Shown one piece after another: positions 1 to 9,157 of a stretch of DNA of 64,000 nucleotides. Source of the stretch: Opacimonas sp002292215 (GTDB lineage: Bacteria > Pseudomonadota > Gammaproteobacteria > Enterobacterales > Alteromonadaceae); assembly GCA_943846745.1 (NCBI GenBank), contig OX044360.1, forward strand, positions 682,001 through 746,000, in the 5' to 3' direction. The position numbers and the translations under genes are program-made. Under the pieces are notes generated by a model, which was given only the letters and a program-made list of their open reading frames with translations, searched no databases and was not told the origin of the DNA. Position 1 is the first letter of the stretch; each line of letters opens with the position of its first letter.

Positions 1-158
1 AACAGTGGTTGTATGCTCTAATTGAAGTTATCCTAAGTCTAATGATGTTTACTGGATGCAGCATGTTTGCCCGTTTACGTGGTCAGGAACTAGGTCATTC
101 ACTCCCTAAATTAAAGCAAGTCATGGAAGATGAAAAGCAACGTTTTGAAGGTAAATAA
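1..158 (+). CDS. C-terminal end of an unidentified protein (truncated by window edge)
   Basis: An open frame (codons beginning at base 3) runs from the window edge to TAA at 156-158, giving the last 51 residues of a protein whose start lies outside the window. The visible part has a hydrophobic stretch (residues about 3-19, rich in L, I, V, M and F) followed by a basic and then highly charged tail ending in EDEKQRFEGK, which looks like a membrane-anchored end with a cytoplasmic tail. The stop is two bases before the next ATG, so the two genes are probably co-transcribed. I do not recognise the family. Confidence 0.55.
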   Translation, partial: QWLYALIEVILSLMMFTGCSMFARLRGQELGHSLPKLKQVMEDEKQRFEGK

Positions 159-160
159 CT

Positions 161-2161
161 ATGCAAAAATCTTTACTTAACACTAAGCAAAAATCGTTAA
201 TATGTTCGAGTCTGTTACTCGCTTTATTCGGTTGTGGTGGAGGCAGTGGCAATGCAAACAATGTCCCCTCTAACCCAACGATACCGAGCACTAATGATCC
301 CTCCCCCATTGCTAAAGTTAGTAGCAATAACGGTTTTGATTTTTATGGCGATGCAGTTGGTAAGGTCGGTCAAAATATTGGGTTAGGGATACATCATCCT
401 TCAGCTGCCAAACTAGTTGACATCAAATGGACACAAACGAGCGGCCCAGATGTTGATCTTATTGCCGATCACACTAATGTAATCGGCTTTACCCCGGATG
501 TGGTAGGCACATATAGTTTTGCCGTGGATGCACGCATGTGCTCTTCAGTCCAGGATAACTCATGTGGTTCACTCTCTTCAGCTAATATCACTATCAACGT
601 TGATAATCAGTCCTCTAATGCGTCGATCCGCTTAGATCATACTGCAGTTGAGCGTGGTAGAGTGTCGTTTAGAGTCGACCCGTTAAATGGCAAAACCATA
701 CAATCAGTGGATTGGGAGCAAGCTATAGGCATTAACAATGTTCAAGCTATCGACATAGAAGAACAAGAGAATAGATTGTTTTTTGAAGCGCCAGTAGTCA
801 CCCAAGACAGTATCCTAAAATTTACCGCCACTGTGACGTTTAGCGACAATACCAGCTCTACTGATGATGTATACGTAGGTGTGCGCAATACCGAGATTGA
901 TGATGCGGATGGTTACTTCCCTCGTTATTCGGATAATATTGTTAGTGAAAATATGTTTGCTTATGAAACTAATTCACCTTACGCACAAGCTGTTGAACGC
1001 TGTGTTTATACCAACCAAATAAATCGTTCTTGCGATTTTAGAGAATTGCCACTGATTGGCATGCAAACCATGACCCCATCTATTGATGACATTATGGATC
1101 GCGTATTAGTGTCACATGCATGGATGGGTGAGCGTTTTCGTCAATACTTAACAGATTCAGCCGTTGGACCGGATATGCTGAATTTGTTACGTGGTGTGAC
1201 CGCGATTGTCATTTCTTATGAAGTGCGACCGTCTTTCTATTGGGCTGTCACAGGAGCAATTTATTTAGATGCTGATAATTTTTGGCTGACGCCACTTGAG
1301 CGTGACACGTTAAATGAAATCCCAGATTACCGTTCAGGCTTTGGTTCTGACCTGCAATTCATCATGCCCTGGCGTTATGTCAAAGATAATGACTATTATC
1401 CATTGGGACGTTATCCTGTTGTTGAAAGAGGATCGCGAAATTTTGCGGATTTAGAAGCAGATATATCTTGGTTGATGTACCATGAACTTGGTCATGCCAA
1501 TGATTTTTTCCCGCCAGCTAGATGGTCTTCCCTATCGTTAAACAATAGTCCGTTAGAAACGATTAACTTACCATCAATCACTCCTGATTCAGATGCTTTG
1601 GCCAGTGTTTATCCACTACGTTCAGATGAAATGCATCAGCTAGCACAAGTCAATTACGGTGGTGACACCGCGACGACAGGACAAAAAAATACCACAGCAG
1701 ATGATGTTACCGATCTGTTTATACCTGATCTTTCTACTGGATTTTATAATTACTATACGACACGAGAAGATTACGCGACCTTGTTTGAAAAATTCATGAT
1801 GAAATATCGGTTGGATGCAGACTCTGACATTGCGATCGTTTCTAATAATAACAACCCTGATTATAATGTAACGTGGGGACAACGTAACCGTTTTAATGCT
1901 CCTGCATTGCAAGATCGGGTGTTGTTTACCGTGAATCGAGTTTTACCTGAAATTGATGCTGCAGCAATTCAAGCCACCCTACCTGCCCCGCAGTTAATGA
2001 CCGCAGGCAATACTTGGTTTGAAAATTTAACGATAGGTAGCGCAGCTAAATCTGCGGAACAACTGCAATGGACATCAGCACAAATGAGTGCTCAAATGCG
2101 CCAGGATGTTCGTATTCCAACGAGTCACAAGGACAATGATTTACTGACGAATAAAAAATAA
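161..2161 (+). CDS. Putative zinc metallopeptidase lipoprotein (HEXXH, possibly ImpA-like)
   Basis: A 666-residue exported protein. The N-terminus has a lysine-rich start, a hydrophobic core and a lipobox (LFGC, then a GGGSG linker), so it should be a lipoprotein. Residues roughly 50-245 look like beta-rich Ig/PKD-type modules (the GTYSFAVDA stretch is typical). The C-terminal half carries HELGH at residues 441-445, the HEXXH zinc-binding motif of gluzincin-type metallopeptidases, in the context WLMYHELGHANDFFP. ImpA/M60-like secreted peptidases have similar architecture, but I cannot prove the family from motif alone. An AAGG element sits 9 bases before the ATG. A terminator follows at 2170. 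Substrate unknown; a surface protease acting on glycoproteins or mucin-like material would fit the ImpA idea and is only inference. Confidence 0.6.
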   Translation: MQKSLLNTKQKSLICSSLLLALFGCGGGSGNANNVPSNPTIPSTNDPSPIAKVSSNNGFDFYGDAVGKVGQNIGLGIHHPSAAKLVDIKWTQTSGPDVDLIADHTNVIGFTPDVVGTYSFAVDARMCSSVQDNSCGSLSSANITINVDNQSSNASIRLDHTAVERGRVSFRVDPLNGKTIQSVDWEQAIGINNVQAIDIEEQENRLFFEAPVVTQDSILKFTATVTFSDNTSSTDDVYVGVRNTEIDDADGYFPRYSDNIVSENMFAYETNSPYAQAVERCVYTNQINRSCDFRELPLIGMQTMTPSIDDIMDRVLVSHAWMGERFRQYLTDSAVGPDMLNLLRGVTAIVISYEVRPSFYWAVTGAIYLDADNFWLTPLERDTLNEIPDYRSGFGSDLQFIMPWRYVKDNDYYPLGRYPVVERGSRNFADLEADISWLMYHELGHANDFFPPARWSSLSLNNSPLETINLPSITPDSDALASVYPLRSDEMHQLAQVNYGGDTATTGQKNTTADDVTDLFIPDLSTGFYNYYTTREDYATLFEKFMMKYRLDADSDIAIVSNNNNPDYNVTWGQRNRFNAPALQDRVLFTVNRVLPEIDAAAIQATLPAPQLMTAGNTWFENLTIGSAAKSAEQLQWTSAQMSAQMRQDVRIPTSHKDNDLLTNKK

Positions 2162-2169
2162 TCGACAAC

Positions 2170-2202
2170 AGCGCTAGTGAATTAAATGCCTAGCGCTTTT
2201 TT
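2170..2202 (+). terminator. Rho-independent terminator of the metallopeptidase gene
   Basis: An 8-bp perfect stem AGCGCTAG (2170-2177) and CTAGCGCT (2190-2197) encloses a 12-base loop and is followed by a run of T on the plus strand. It overlaps the 3' end of the convergent hda gene. On the minus strand there is no T tract after the stem, so it should act on plus-strand transcripts. Confidence 0.8.
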
Positions 2203-2931
2203 GATTAAAGGAATGGTAATCGCTTTTTGTTCGGATAACGCAAGCTGATCTAGCTTACCTAACACAGTTTGTATATGCGCAATATCTCTGGTAGTAAATT
2301 TCAATAAATAGTTAATCGCAGCGGACTGCATATTTAACCCTTTCATGGCGACATAATCAGTCACCACCCGCTCTAAGCCTAGATCACTTAAGCTCTCTAA
2401 TTGATAAACTTGTCCCCAGGTTAAACGTGAACGTAAATCAGGTAATTCAAAATCAGTGTTCGTTGGCCCTATCGCACTCGTCAATAACATCGAAGCGCCA
2501 GACTCTATGCAGCGATTAATCAAATCAAACAAGGCTATTTGTAATGAGATTTGGTCTACAACAACATGAATATTTTCAACAATTATCAGCTCGTGTTGAT
2601 CATAATTCGCCAGTAATTCCATATAGATAGACTCAGCATTGTCATCACCTTGCATCGCATTGTATGCATTGAGAATTTCAGGAGCAAACAGCTCTGCCAT
2701 ATCGAGATAGCAAACCGAAAGTTTCTGCTGTAAAGCCGTATGATATAAGGCTGTCGCTAGGTGGGTTTTACCTGAGTGTGACCCGCCATGTATCAGTAAT
2801 AATTGGGTATTAGGTTGCTCAGCATGTGCCGTCAAATTTAATAACGCATCGTGAAGTAATTCATTGTGTTCAAAATAAAAATTATCTAGCGTTTGATAAC
2901 TGGGTAATTCAATAGGTAATGGTAATTGCAT
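2182..2931 (-). CDS. hda: DnaA regulatory inactivator Hda
   Basis: A 249-residue AAA+ protein of the DnaA/Hda family. Residues 2-7 read QLPLPI, the clamp-binding motif of Hda that docks on the beta sliding clamp, which fixes this ATG as the true start. A Walker A motif (GGSHSGKTHL, about residues 49-58) follows, then the sensor and lid regions. Hda with DNA-loaded clamp stimulates ATP hydrolysis by DnaA after initiation and prevents over-replication. It follows a DUF2066 gene with one base between them, beside divergent purM-purN, an arrangement I associate with Alteromonadales and Shewanella. Length is near the usual 233-250 residues. Confidence 0.92.
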   Translation of the reverse strand: MQLPLPIELPSYQTLDNFYFEHNELLHDALLNLTAHAEQPNTQLLLIHGGSHSGKTHLATALYHTALQQKLSVCYLDMAELFAPEILNAYNAMQGDDNAESIYMELLANYDQHELIIVENIHVVVDQISLQIALFDLINRCIESGASMLLTSAIGPTNTDFELPDLRSRLTWGQVYQLESLSDLGLERVVTDYVAMKGLNMQSAAINYLLKFTTRDIAHIQTVLGKLDQLALSEQKAITIPLIKKALGI

Positions 2932-2932
2932 A

Positions 2933-3997
2933 TTAACGCCAATAATACTCGAATAAACGAGTGTTTAATTCATCCTCTGGATCAGTAATCCCGACGACTT
3001 GATTCCCCTGCAGTAATACTTGATGTAATTGTTGTGGTTGCCCTAACAATTTTACATTAAACGTACTTGTCGTCCCACGCTGCTCTAATAAAAGTGCATT
3101 TTCAACAATGGATAACGACGTAAGGTAAGCTTCAATCTGCGATAGTGCAACAATATCAGTCACATGATTGATTGTGATGAGTTGTTGAATTTGACTATTT
3201 TCAACAAATCGAAATGTGTCTAACGCATAACGTATTGCTTGGCGCTCAGTATACTGATCAACAAACTTTCCTATGACTGCCAATTTCGTCTTATCAGTAA
3301 CTTGATGTAATTCTAATTCCGTATTGGATTTGACAAAATAATCAAGTTGCCAAGATTGATCTGACAACTGCTGTAATTTCACACTGACCGTGTAAGGTGT
3401 ATTATAACGTTGCGCACCTGTATGCAACGTATCGATAAACTGCCCCCAAATATCTATTTCCGAGACTTGAGTGACATCTTCAATATCCATTATTGGTAAA
3501 ATAAACTCCACGCCGCGATTAAATGCCGCAGCATTTAACAATGATAATGTGTCGTTACTTTCACCATCCATTAAAATTGTGCGAAAACGTGAACTATTAT
3601 TTTGTTCAATAAACCACAATAAGGCTTCAGGGCGTTGTGCACCCCATAGAGGTAATGCGTTTCTTTTGACCCACTTTTCTAGTTTTGCTTGGTTAAAAAT
3701 AACCAATAACTGCTCACTATTACCCTCAACAAACTGTGTGGATGTGACATATTGCATCACATTTTCAGATAATGCTCGAAACTGTTCGTGTTTAATTACC
3801 GACTCGCTCCCTGATAATTTAACAAGGACTTGAGCTAAAGCTTGACGAATTGCAGTCTGTTGCGAACGCGTATCTTGTGTCTTTAATGACACATAGGCTT
3901 TATTGAGGTCGTTAATTGTGGCGCACTGTACATAAAAGCAACTAAATGTCAGTACTAAAAAACTCACCAAACGAACAAGATGGGAACGCGGAAACAT
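2933..3997 (-). CDS. DUF2066 domain-containing exported protein
   Basis: An exported protein of about 354 residues with a clear signal peptide (basic MFPRSHLVR, hydrophobic core, cleavage near VQCA). The segment after it (NDLNKAYVSLKTQDTRSQQTAIRQAL, given here in part as a family hallmark) is typical of DUF2066 proteins found upstream of hda. No catalytic motif is visible and the function is unknown. I chose ATG at 3997; a TTG two codons upstream (4003) is also possible. It is translationally close to hda (one base apart) and divergent from purM, so both purine genes and this pair start from the same intergenic region. Confidence 0.8.
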   Translation of the reverse strand: MFPRSHLVRLVSFLVLTFSCFYVQCATINDLNKAYVSLKTQDTRSQQTAIRQALAQVLVKLSGSESVIKHEQFRALSENVMQYVTSTQFVEGNSEQLLVIFNQAKLEKWVKRNALPLWGAQRPEALLWFIEQNNSSRFRTILMDGESNDTLSLLNAAAFNRGVEFILPIMDIEDVTQVSEIDIWGQFIDTLHTGAQRYNTPYTVSVKLQQLSDQSWQLDYFVKSNTELELHQVTDKTKLAVIGKFVDQYTERQAIRYALDTFRFVENSQIQQLITINHVTDIVALSQIEAYLTSLSIVENALLLEQRGTTSTFNVKLLGQPQQLHQVLLQGNQVVGITDPEDELNTRLFEYYWR

Positions 3998-4072
3998 ATA
4001 CAAAATAGCAACACACCTTATTTATCAAAAAATCTTTACACTTATATAGTGATATTGTGCGGTAAATCAAAG

Positions 4073-4078
4073 TATAAT
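4073..4078 (+). promoter_or_regulatory. Candidate -10 element upstream of purM
   Basis: A perfect TATAAT lies about 80 bases before the purM start. The hexamer 17 bases upstream is a poor -35, so the promoter call is tentative. I saw no convincing PurR-type operator in this intergenic region. Confidence 0.35.
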
Positions 4079-4159
4079 ACATCTATTATATGGAATTAAT
4101 GTTAATTTTCTGCTGTCTTGAAAGCAGAACACGCTAACCAACTATTTTCGAGAATATCT

Positions 4160-5197
4160 GTGACCAAATCTACTCAATCCTTAAGCTATAAAGATTCCGG
4201 CGTCGACATCGATGCGGGTAATGAACTTGTTGAACGAATCAAATCAGTAACTAAACGTACACACCGCCCTGAAGTAAAAGGTGGTTTAGGTGGTTTTGGC
4301 GCATTGTGCTCATTACCAACCAAGTACAAAAATCCGTTATTAGTCTCAGGGACTGACGGAGTGGGTACCAAATTGCGTTTAGCAATGGATTGTAATCAAC
4401 ATGATGGTATTGGTATTGATTTAGTGGCAATGTGCGTCAATGATTTGATCGTACAAGGTGCCGAACCATTATTCTTTTTAGATTACTATGCTACTGGTAA
4501 ACTTGATGTTGATGTAGCAGTTGAAGTTGTAACTGGAATTGGTAAAGGCTGTGAATTATCAGGTTGTGCTCTAATCGGTGGTGAAACTGCTGAAATGCCA
4601 GGTATGTATCATGGTTCTGACTATGATGTGGCAGGTTTTTGTGTCGGTGTAGTTGAAGCAGAAGATGCAATTGATGGTTCACAGGTTGCTGCTGGCGATG
4701 CACTTATTGCATTAGGTTCTTCAGGCCCACATTCAAATGGTTTTTCATTAATCCGTAAAATCATCGAAGTTAGCGAAGCAGATATCAGTGCACAGCTAGG
4801 TGCAAGCTCTATTCAAGAACAGCTGCTTACCCCTACCCGTATTTACGTTAAATCTGTTTTAACTTTATTAGAAACAGTCAAAGTGAATGCCATCTCGCAT
4901 ATCACCGGTGGCGGTTTCTGGGAAAATATCCCACGCGTTTTACCTGACAACATGCAAGCGAATATTGATAAGTCTTCATGGCAGTGGCCTGAGATTTTTA
5001 CTTGGTTGCAAGAACAAGGTAATGTGACTGAACACGAAATGTATCGAACTTTTAACTGTGGTGTGGGTCTTATGATTGCGCTTCCACAAGATCAAGTCGA
5101 CAGTGCATTACAAATTTTACAAGATGCCGGTGAAGCAGCTTGGGTTATTGGTAGTATTGCCGAAAAATCAGGTTCTGAATCTGTTGTAATGGCGTAG
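4160..5197 (+). CDS. purM: Phosphoribosylformylglycinamidine cyclo-ligase (AIR synthetase)
   Basis: PurM closes the imidazole ring in de novo purine synthesis (FGAM plus ATP to AIR). The sequence is almost collinear with E. coli PurM: SLSYKDSGVDIDAG at the N-terminus, the glycine-rich GGLGGFGAL, SGTDGVGTKLRLAMD, the ATP/substrate segment CVNDLIVQGAEPLFF, and GGETAEMPGMY. An in-frame TTG exists at 4118, but GTG at 4160 (giving VTKSTQSLSYKD) yields exactly 345 residues, the E. coli length, and is preferred; a weak purine-rich patch (CGAGA) precedes it. It is followed 14 bases later by purN, the classic purMN operon. Confidence 0.95.
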   Translation: MTKSTQSLSYKDSGVDIDAGNELVERIKSVTKRTHRPEVKGGLGGFGALCSLPTKYKNPLLVSGTDGVGTKLRLAMDCNQHDGIGIDLVAMCVNDLIVQGAEPLFFLDYYATGKLDVDVAVEVVTGIGKGCELSGCALIGGETAEMPGMYHGSDYDVAGFCVGVVEAEDAIDGSQVAAGDALIALGSSGPHSNGFSLIRKIIEVSEADISAQLGASSIQEQLLTPTRIYVKSVLTLLETVKVNAISHITGGGFWENIPRVLPDNMQANIDKSSWQWPEIFTWLQEQGNVTEHEMYRTFNCGVGLMIALPQDQVDSALQILQDAGEAAWVIGSIAEKSGSESVVMA

Positions 5198-5211
5198 GGC
5201 TGATAATTAAT

Positions 5212-5853
5212 ATGAAACGCATTGTGGTAATGATCTCTGGATCGGGCAGTAATCTACAAACAATTATTGATCAAATCCATCGTTCAGATGATGCTGCACA
5301 AATTGTATGTGTGATCTCAAACAAGCCCGATGCGTTTGGTTTACAACGCGCTAAAGAAGCCGGCATTCCACATGTCTGTGTTGATAGTCAATCTACATCT
5401 GGTGACCGTGCAGCTTATGATAAGCTGTTGGTGACTACGATTGAAGAGTATCAAGCAGATTTAATTGTATTAGCCGGTTTTATGCGGATTTTAAGCGATT
5501 CTTTTGTTAATCAGTATTTAGGGCGTTTGATTAATATTCACCCGTCATTATTACCTAAATATAAAGGCTTAAATACACACCAGCGCGCGATTGACAATGG
5601 CGATACGGAGCACGGTGTATCAGTGCATTTTGTCACACCTGAGCTTGATGGTGGACCGGTTATTTTGCAAGCAAAAGTACCTATCTTCCCTGAAGATGAT
5701 GCTGAAGATATTGCGCAACGAGTACAAGTACAAGAACATCAAATTTACCCATTAGTGGTACGTTGGTTCATCCAAGACCGCTTAATTATGGATGATGGAC
5801 GTGCGTTTATGGATCAACACGTATTAGGAAGTAACGGCTTTGCACATGAATAA
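5212..5853 (+). CDS. purN: Phosphoribosylglycinamide formyltransferase 1 (GAR transformylase)
   Basis: PurN transfers a formyl group from 10-formyl-THF to GAR, the third step of purine synthesis. Visible hallmarks are the N-terminal nucleotide fold with ISGSGSNLQ, NKPDAFGLQRA, the catalytic segment INIHPSLLPKYKGL (conserved Asn and His) and the conserved Asp in ELDGGPVILQ. At 213 residues it matches the usual length. It lies directly behind purM, and its last codons overlap the start of the DUF3108 gene. Confidence 0.96.
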   Translation: MKRIVVMISGSGSNLQTIIDQIHRSDDAAQIVCVISNKPDAFGLQRAKEAGIPHVCVDSQSTSGDRAAYDKLLVTTIEEYQADLIVLAGFMRILSDSFVNQYLGRLINIHPSLLPKYKGLNTHQRAIDNGDTEHGVSVHFVTPELDGGPVILQAKVPIFPEDDAEDIAQRVQVQEHQIYPLVVRWFIQDRLIMDDGRAFMDQHVLGSNGFAHE

Positions 5854-6625
5854 TAGGGTTTCAAATAACGTTAATCACTCCATTGCAATATGGTGTTTAA
5901 CTTTATTTGTCAGTTTATTTTCGGGATTAACTCAGGCTCAATTGATTACTCAGCAAGACTATCAACTCGCACCTTTCGAATCTCAATTCGAAGCGTATTA
6001 TGATGGTGATCCTACACCTGTAGGTTATGCAATCCTAAGACTGTCTCAACTGCCTAATAAATTATGGCAATTAGAATACGAATCCAAAATTTCTAAATAT
6101 TTTTTAACCGATAAACGTAACGAGACCACTCGATATCTATATCAACCAAACGATTCAGCCGCACAACTAGCATTAACACCGATTACCTATGTTTATACTC
6201 GAACAGGCACAGGTTCTGATAAAGGCCTTAGTGTTACCTTTGATCATGCTAAGAATCAGTTTTTCACATCCGTTCCAGTAGACAAACAAGTTGTATTTCC
6301 TCTAAACGGGTATGTCGACAATCAACTTTTCAGAATTGATGTTCCTTATCAATTATCTAAAGGGAAAACCGAATTTTTCTATCAGTTTGTTAACTCTCGC
6401 GGACAAGCCCGTGAATACAAGATGCATGTTGTCAATCAAGAATCACAATCACTCCCTATCGGAGTATTAGACACAATTAAAGTCATTATAAATAGAGGAT
6501 CCTCATCTCGACAAACTTTTGCTTGGTTCGCACCTAGCTTGAACTATCAATTGGTGCGCTTGCAACAATTTAAAGATGGTGAAATACAAGGTGATATCAA
6601 GTTACGCGTGCACAAACCTCTTTAA
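5846..6625 (+). CDS. DUF3108 domain-containing periplasmic protein
   Basis: A 259-residue exported protein with a signal peptide (IAIWCLTLFVSLFSGLTQAQ, cleavage near AQA). The body is beta-rich with the segment DYQLAPFESQFEAYYDGDPTPVGYA and the C-terminal pattern typical of DUF3108 proteins, which commonly sit behind purN in gammaproteobacteria. The role is unknown; an outer-membrane or envelope beta-barrel-like fold has been suggested by resemblance only. I took ATG at 5846, which overlaps the purN stop by 8 bases; a TTG at 5840 is the alternative. The overlap suggests translational coupling to purN. Confidence 0.8.
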   Translation: MNNRVSNNVNHSIAIWCLTLFVSLFSGLTQAQLITQQDYQLAPFESQFEAYYDGDPTPVGYAILRLSQLPNKLWQLEYESKISKYFLTDKRNETTRYLYQPNDSAAQLALTPITYVYTRTGTGSDKGLSVTFDHAKNQFFTSVPVDKQVVFPLNGYVDNQLFRIDVPYQLSKGKTEFFYQFVNSRGQAREYKMHVVNQESQSLPIGVLDTIKVIINRGSSSRQTFAWFAPSLNYQLVRLQQFKDGEIQGDIKLRVHKPL

Positions 6626-6666
6626 GCATACCTTCCCCTATCCCCCTAGTTTTCACCAAACTAACC

Positions 6667-6694
6667 TTGCTATTTGTTAGAAATTTGTTATCTT
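6667..6694 (+). promoter_or_regulatory. Candidate fadE promoter
   Basis: A TTGCTA (6667-6672) and a TATCTT (6689-6694) are separated by 16 bases. The FadR-type palindrome starts three bases after the -10, where a bound repressor would block the transcription start. Confidence 0.5.
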
Positions 6695-6696
6695 GC

Positions 6697-6715
6697 AAGT
6701 CTGGTCAGACCATCA
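6697..6715. promoter_or_regulatory. FadR-type operator of fadE
   Basis: The core TGGTCAGACCA (6702-6712) is a perfect 11-base palindrome and matches the core of the FadR consensus of gammaproteobacteria (CTGGTCNGACCAG type). It lies just after a plausible -10 and 13 bases before the ribosome-binding site of a gene encoding FadE, the best-known FadR target. Long-chain acyl-CoA would relieve repression, by analogy with E. coli. Confidence 0.8.
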
Positions 6716-6727
6716 TCAAGGTGAAAT

Positions 6728-9157
6728 ATGAACGACATTATATGGATTTGTGCACTTGCCCTATTATTCGCAATTTGTGCTTATCATCGGCTTAGCATAC
6801 TAAAGACTTCAGCTGTCACAGCCGTATTACTCATTTTTGGTACAATTACCGGACATTTTTCATTCCTGTCATGGTGTGTGTATGTCCTCGTGTTTGCAGT
6901 GTTAGGTAACATCAATCTGCGTCAACGTTATTTAAGCAAGCGCTTATTAGCTTTTTATAAACGTATTAGCCCTGCAATGTCAACCACTGAACAAGAGGCG
7001 ATTGATGCTGGAACAGTATGGTGGGACGGACAATTATTTAGCGGACAGCCTGACTGGTACAAATTACATAGTGTTAAAAAACCAATTTTAACCAATGAAG
7101 AACAAGCCTTTTTAGATGGTCCTGTTGAAACAGTCTGTCTAATGGTGGATGAATGGCAAATTAACCATGTTGATGCCGATTTATCACCGGCTATTTGGCA
7201 ATATCTCAAGGACAATAAATTCTTTGCGATGATCATCAAAAAAGAATACGGTGGTTTGGCATTTTCTGCCTATGCACAATCACGAATACTACAAAAATTA
7301 TCAGGTGTCTCTGCCGTTTTATCGACCACCGTTGGTGTACCAAATTCTTTAGGTCCTGGTGAGTTATTACAACATTATGGCACAGCGGAACAGCAACAAT
7401 ACTATTTACCACGCTTAGCTCAAGGTCTAGACATCCCCTGCTTTGCATTAACCAGTCCCGAAGCTGGCTCTGACGCCGGTGCGATCACTGATAAGGGGAT
7501 TATTTGCAAAGGGCTGTGGAAAGGTCAAGAAGTCATCGGTATTAAACTCACGTTTGATAAACGGTATATTACGTTAGCCCCCGTTGCCACTGTTATCGGT
7601 CTGGCATTTAAGTTACATGATCCTGAGCAATTATTATTCAACAAAACGGATATCGGGATCACCTGCGCATTATTACCTCGCGAAACTGAAGGCTTAGAGA
7701 TTGGTAATCGTCATTTCCCCTTAAATGTGCCTTTCCAAAATGGGCCTATTCGCGGTCAAGATATCTTTGTGCCACTCGATTATATTATTGGTGGGGCTGA
7801 TATGGCAGGTAAAGGTTGGCGCATGTTAATGGAGTGCTTATCAGTTGGGCGATGTATTACCCTACCCTCAGGATCGGCTGGCGGAAGTAAGTCTGTTGCA
7901 CTAGCAACCGGTGCTTATGCACGTATTCGTCGCCAATTCAAAATGCCTATTGGCAAAATGGAAGGGATTGAAGAAATGCTAGCCCGTATTGGCGGTAGCA
8001 CCTATATGATGGATGCTGTGACATCACTGTCGACGACCGCGGTCGATTTAGGTCAAAAACCATCTGTAATCTCAGCCATCTGCAAATACCACCTAACTGA
8101 GCGGATGCGTGTTGTTGTGAATGATGCGATGGATATTCACGGTGGCAAAGGGATCATGTTGGGTCCAAATAATTATTTAGGTCGAGGGTATCAAGGGATA
8201 CCAATCGCAATTACAGTTGAAGGTGCAAATATTTTAACACGTAATATGATGATATTTGGTCAAGGTGCCATGCGCTGTCACCCTTTTGTGTTAGATGAAA
8301 TCAAAGCTGCTGCATTAACGGATCAAAAAGCGGCGTTGGCCGCGTTTGACTCTGCTGTCTTTGGTCACATTGGTTTCGCACTTTCCAACTTCGTAAAAAG
8401 TAGTTGGTTTACGTTAACGGCAGGATATTTATCAGCCAGTCCATTTAACGATAGCACCAAACATTATTATCAATTACTCAATGGATATAGTGCCAATTTA
8501 GCTTATTTAACCGATGTTTCAATGAGTGTTTTAGGTGGAAGCTTAAAACGTCGTGAACGTTTATCTGCTCGTCTAGGCGACATATTAAGCCATTTGTATT
8601 TAACATCAGCCGTACTCAAACGCTTTAATGATGAAGGTCGATTAACCGAGCATGAAGCACTAATGCATTGGGCAATGCAAGATGGCATATACCATATTGA
8701 GGTTGCGATCGATGAGTTTATTCGTAACTTCCCTGTGACAGCGGTTCAAATAATGCTGCGCATTGTTGTGCAACCACTCGGACGGACGCGTCAGCGCCCT
8801 GATGATCAAACAGAACATACTATCGCTCAAATGTTGCAAACACCTTGTCATGCACGCACGCTGTTGGGTGCTGGGCAGTTCACCCGCCCTGTAAAAGGTA
8901 ATTTGTTAGGAGAATTAGAAGCCACGCTGAGCGATATCGTTGCAGTAGAACCAATATTTGATCGTATTTGCAATTATTATCAAGAAAAACATCAATTTAC
9001 ACAACTTGATGTACTGGCAAAGCGTGCTCTTAAAGATAACCTCATTACTGAGTCAGAAGCGGAATTAATGATTAGAGCTGAAGCTGGGAGATTAAAAACG
9101 ATAAATGTAGACGATTTTGCACCAGAAGAATTAGTGTTTGAAAAATCAATCAGCTAA
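6728..9157 (+). CDS. fadE: Acyl-CoA dehydrogenase FadE
   Basis: FadE catalyses the first step of fatty acid beta-oxidation, oxidising acyl-CoA to trans-2-enoyl-CoA with FAD. At 809 residues it fits the long, two-part FadE class (E. coli 814) rather than the 380-residue dehydrogenases. The N-terminus has two to three membrane-spanning segments (residues about 5-65). The flavin fold follows, with the FAD/substrate signature CFALTSPEAGSDAGA and a C-terminal FadE-specific alpha-helical extension. AAGGTG precedes the ATG. A FadR-type palindrome sits immediately upstream. The last 12 bases overlap the convergent response-regulator gene. Confidence 0.95.
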   Translation: MNDIIWICALALLFAICAYHRLSILKTSAVTAVLLIFGTITGHFSFLSWCVYVLVFAVLGNINLRQRYLSKRLLAFYKRISPAMSTTEQEAIDAGTVWWDGQLFSGQPDWYKLHSVKKPILTNEEQAFLDGPVETVCLMVDEWQINHVDADLSPAIWQYLKDNKFFAMIIKKEYGGLAFSAYAQSRILQKLSGVSAVLSTTVGVPNSLGPGELLQHYGTAEQQQYYLPRLAQGLDIPCFALTSPEAGSDAGAITDKGIICKGLWKGQEVIGIKLTFDKRYITLAPVATVIGLAFKLHDPEQLLFNKTDIGITCALLPRETEGLEIGNRHFPLNVPFQNGPIRGQDIFVPLDYIIGGADMAGKGWRMLMECLSVGRCITLPSGSAGGSKSVALATGAYARIRRQFKMPIGKMEGIEEMLARIGGSTYMMDAVTSLSTTAVDLGQKPSVISAICKYHLTERMRVVVNDAMDIHGGKGIMLGPNNYLGRGYQGIPIAITVEGANILTRNMMIFGQGAMRCHPFVLDEIKAAALTDQKAALAAFDSAVFGHIGFALSNFVKSSWFTLTAGYLSASPFNDSTKHYYQLLNGYSANLAYLTDVSMSVLGGSLKRRERLSARLGDILSHLYLTSAVLKRFNDEGRLTEHEALMHWAMQDGIYHIEVAIDEFIRNFPVTAVQIMLRIVVQPLGRTRQRPDDQTEHTIAQMLQTPCHARTLLGAGQFTRPVKGNLLGELEATLSDIVAVEPIFDRICNYYQEKHQFTQLDVLAKRALKDNLITESEAELMIRAEAGRLKTINVDDFAPEELVFEKSIS

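Noticed and set aside
4118..4159. N-terminal extension of purM from a TTG codon
   Set aside because: Starting at GTG 4160 gives the E. coli length of 345 and alignment at SLSYKD; the extra 14 residues have no counterpart.
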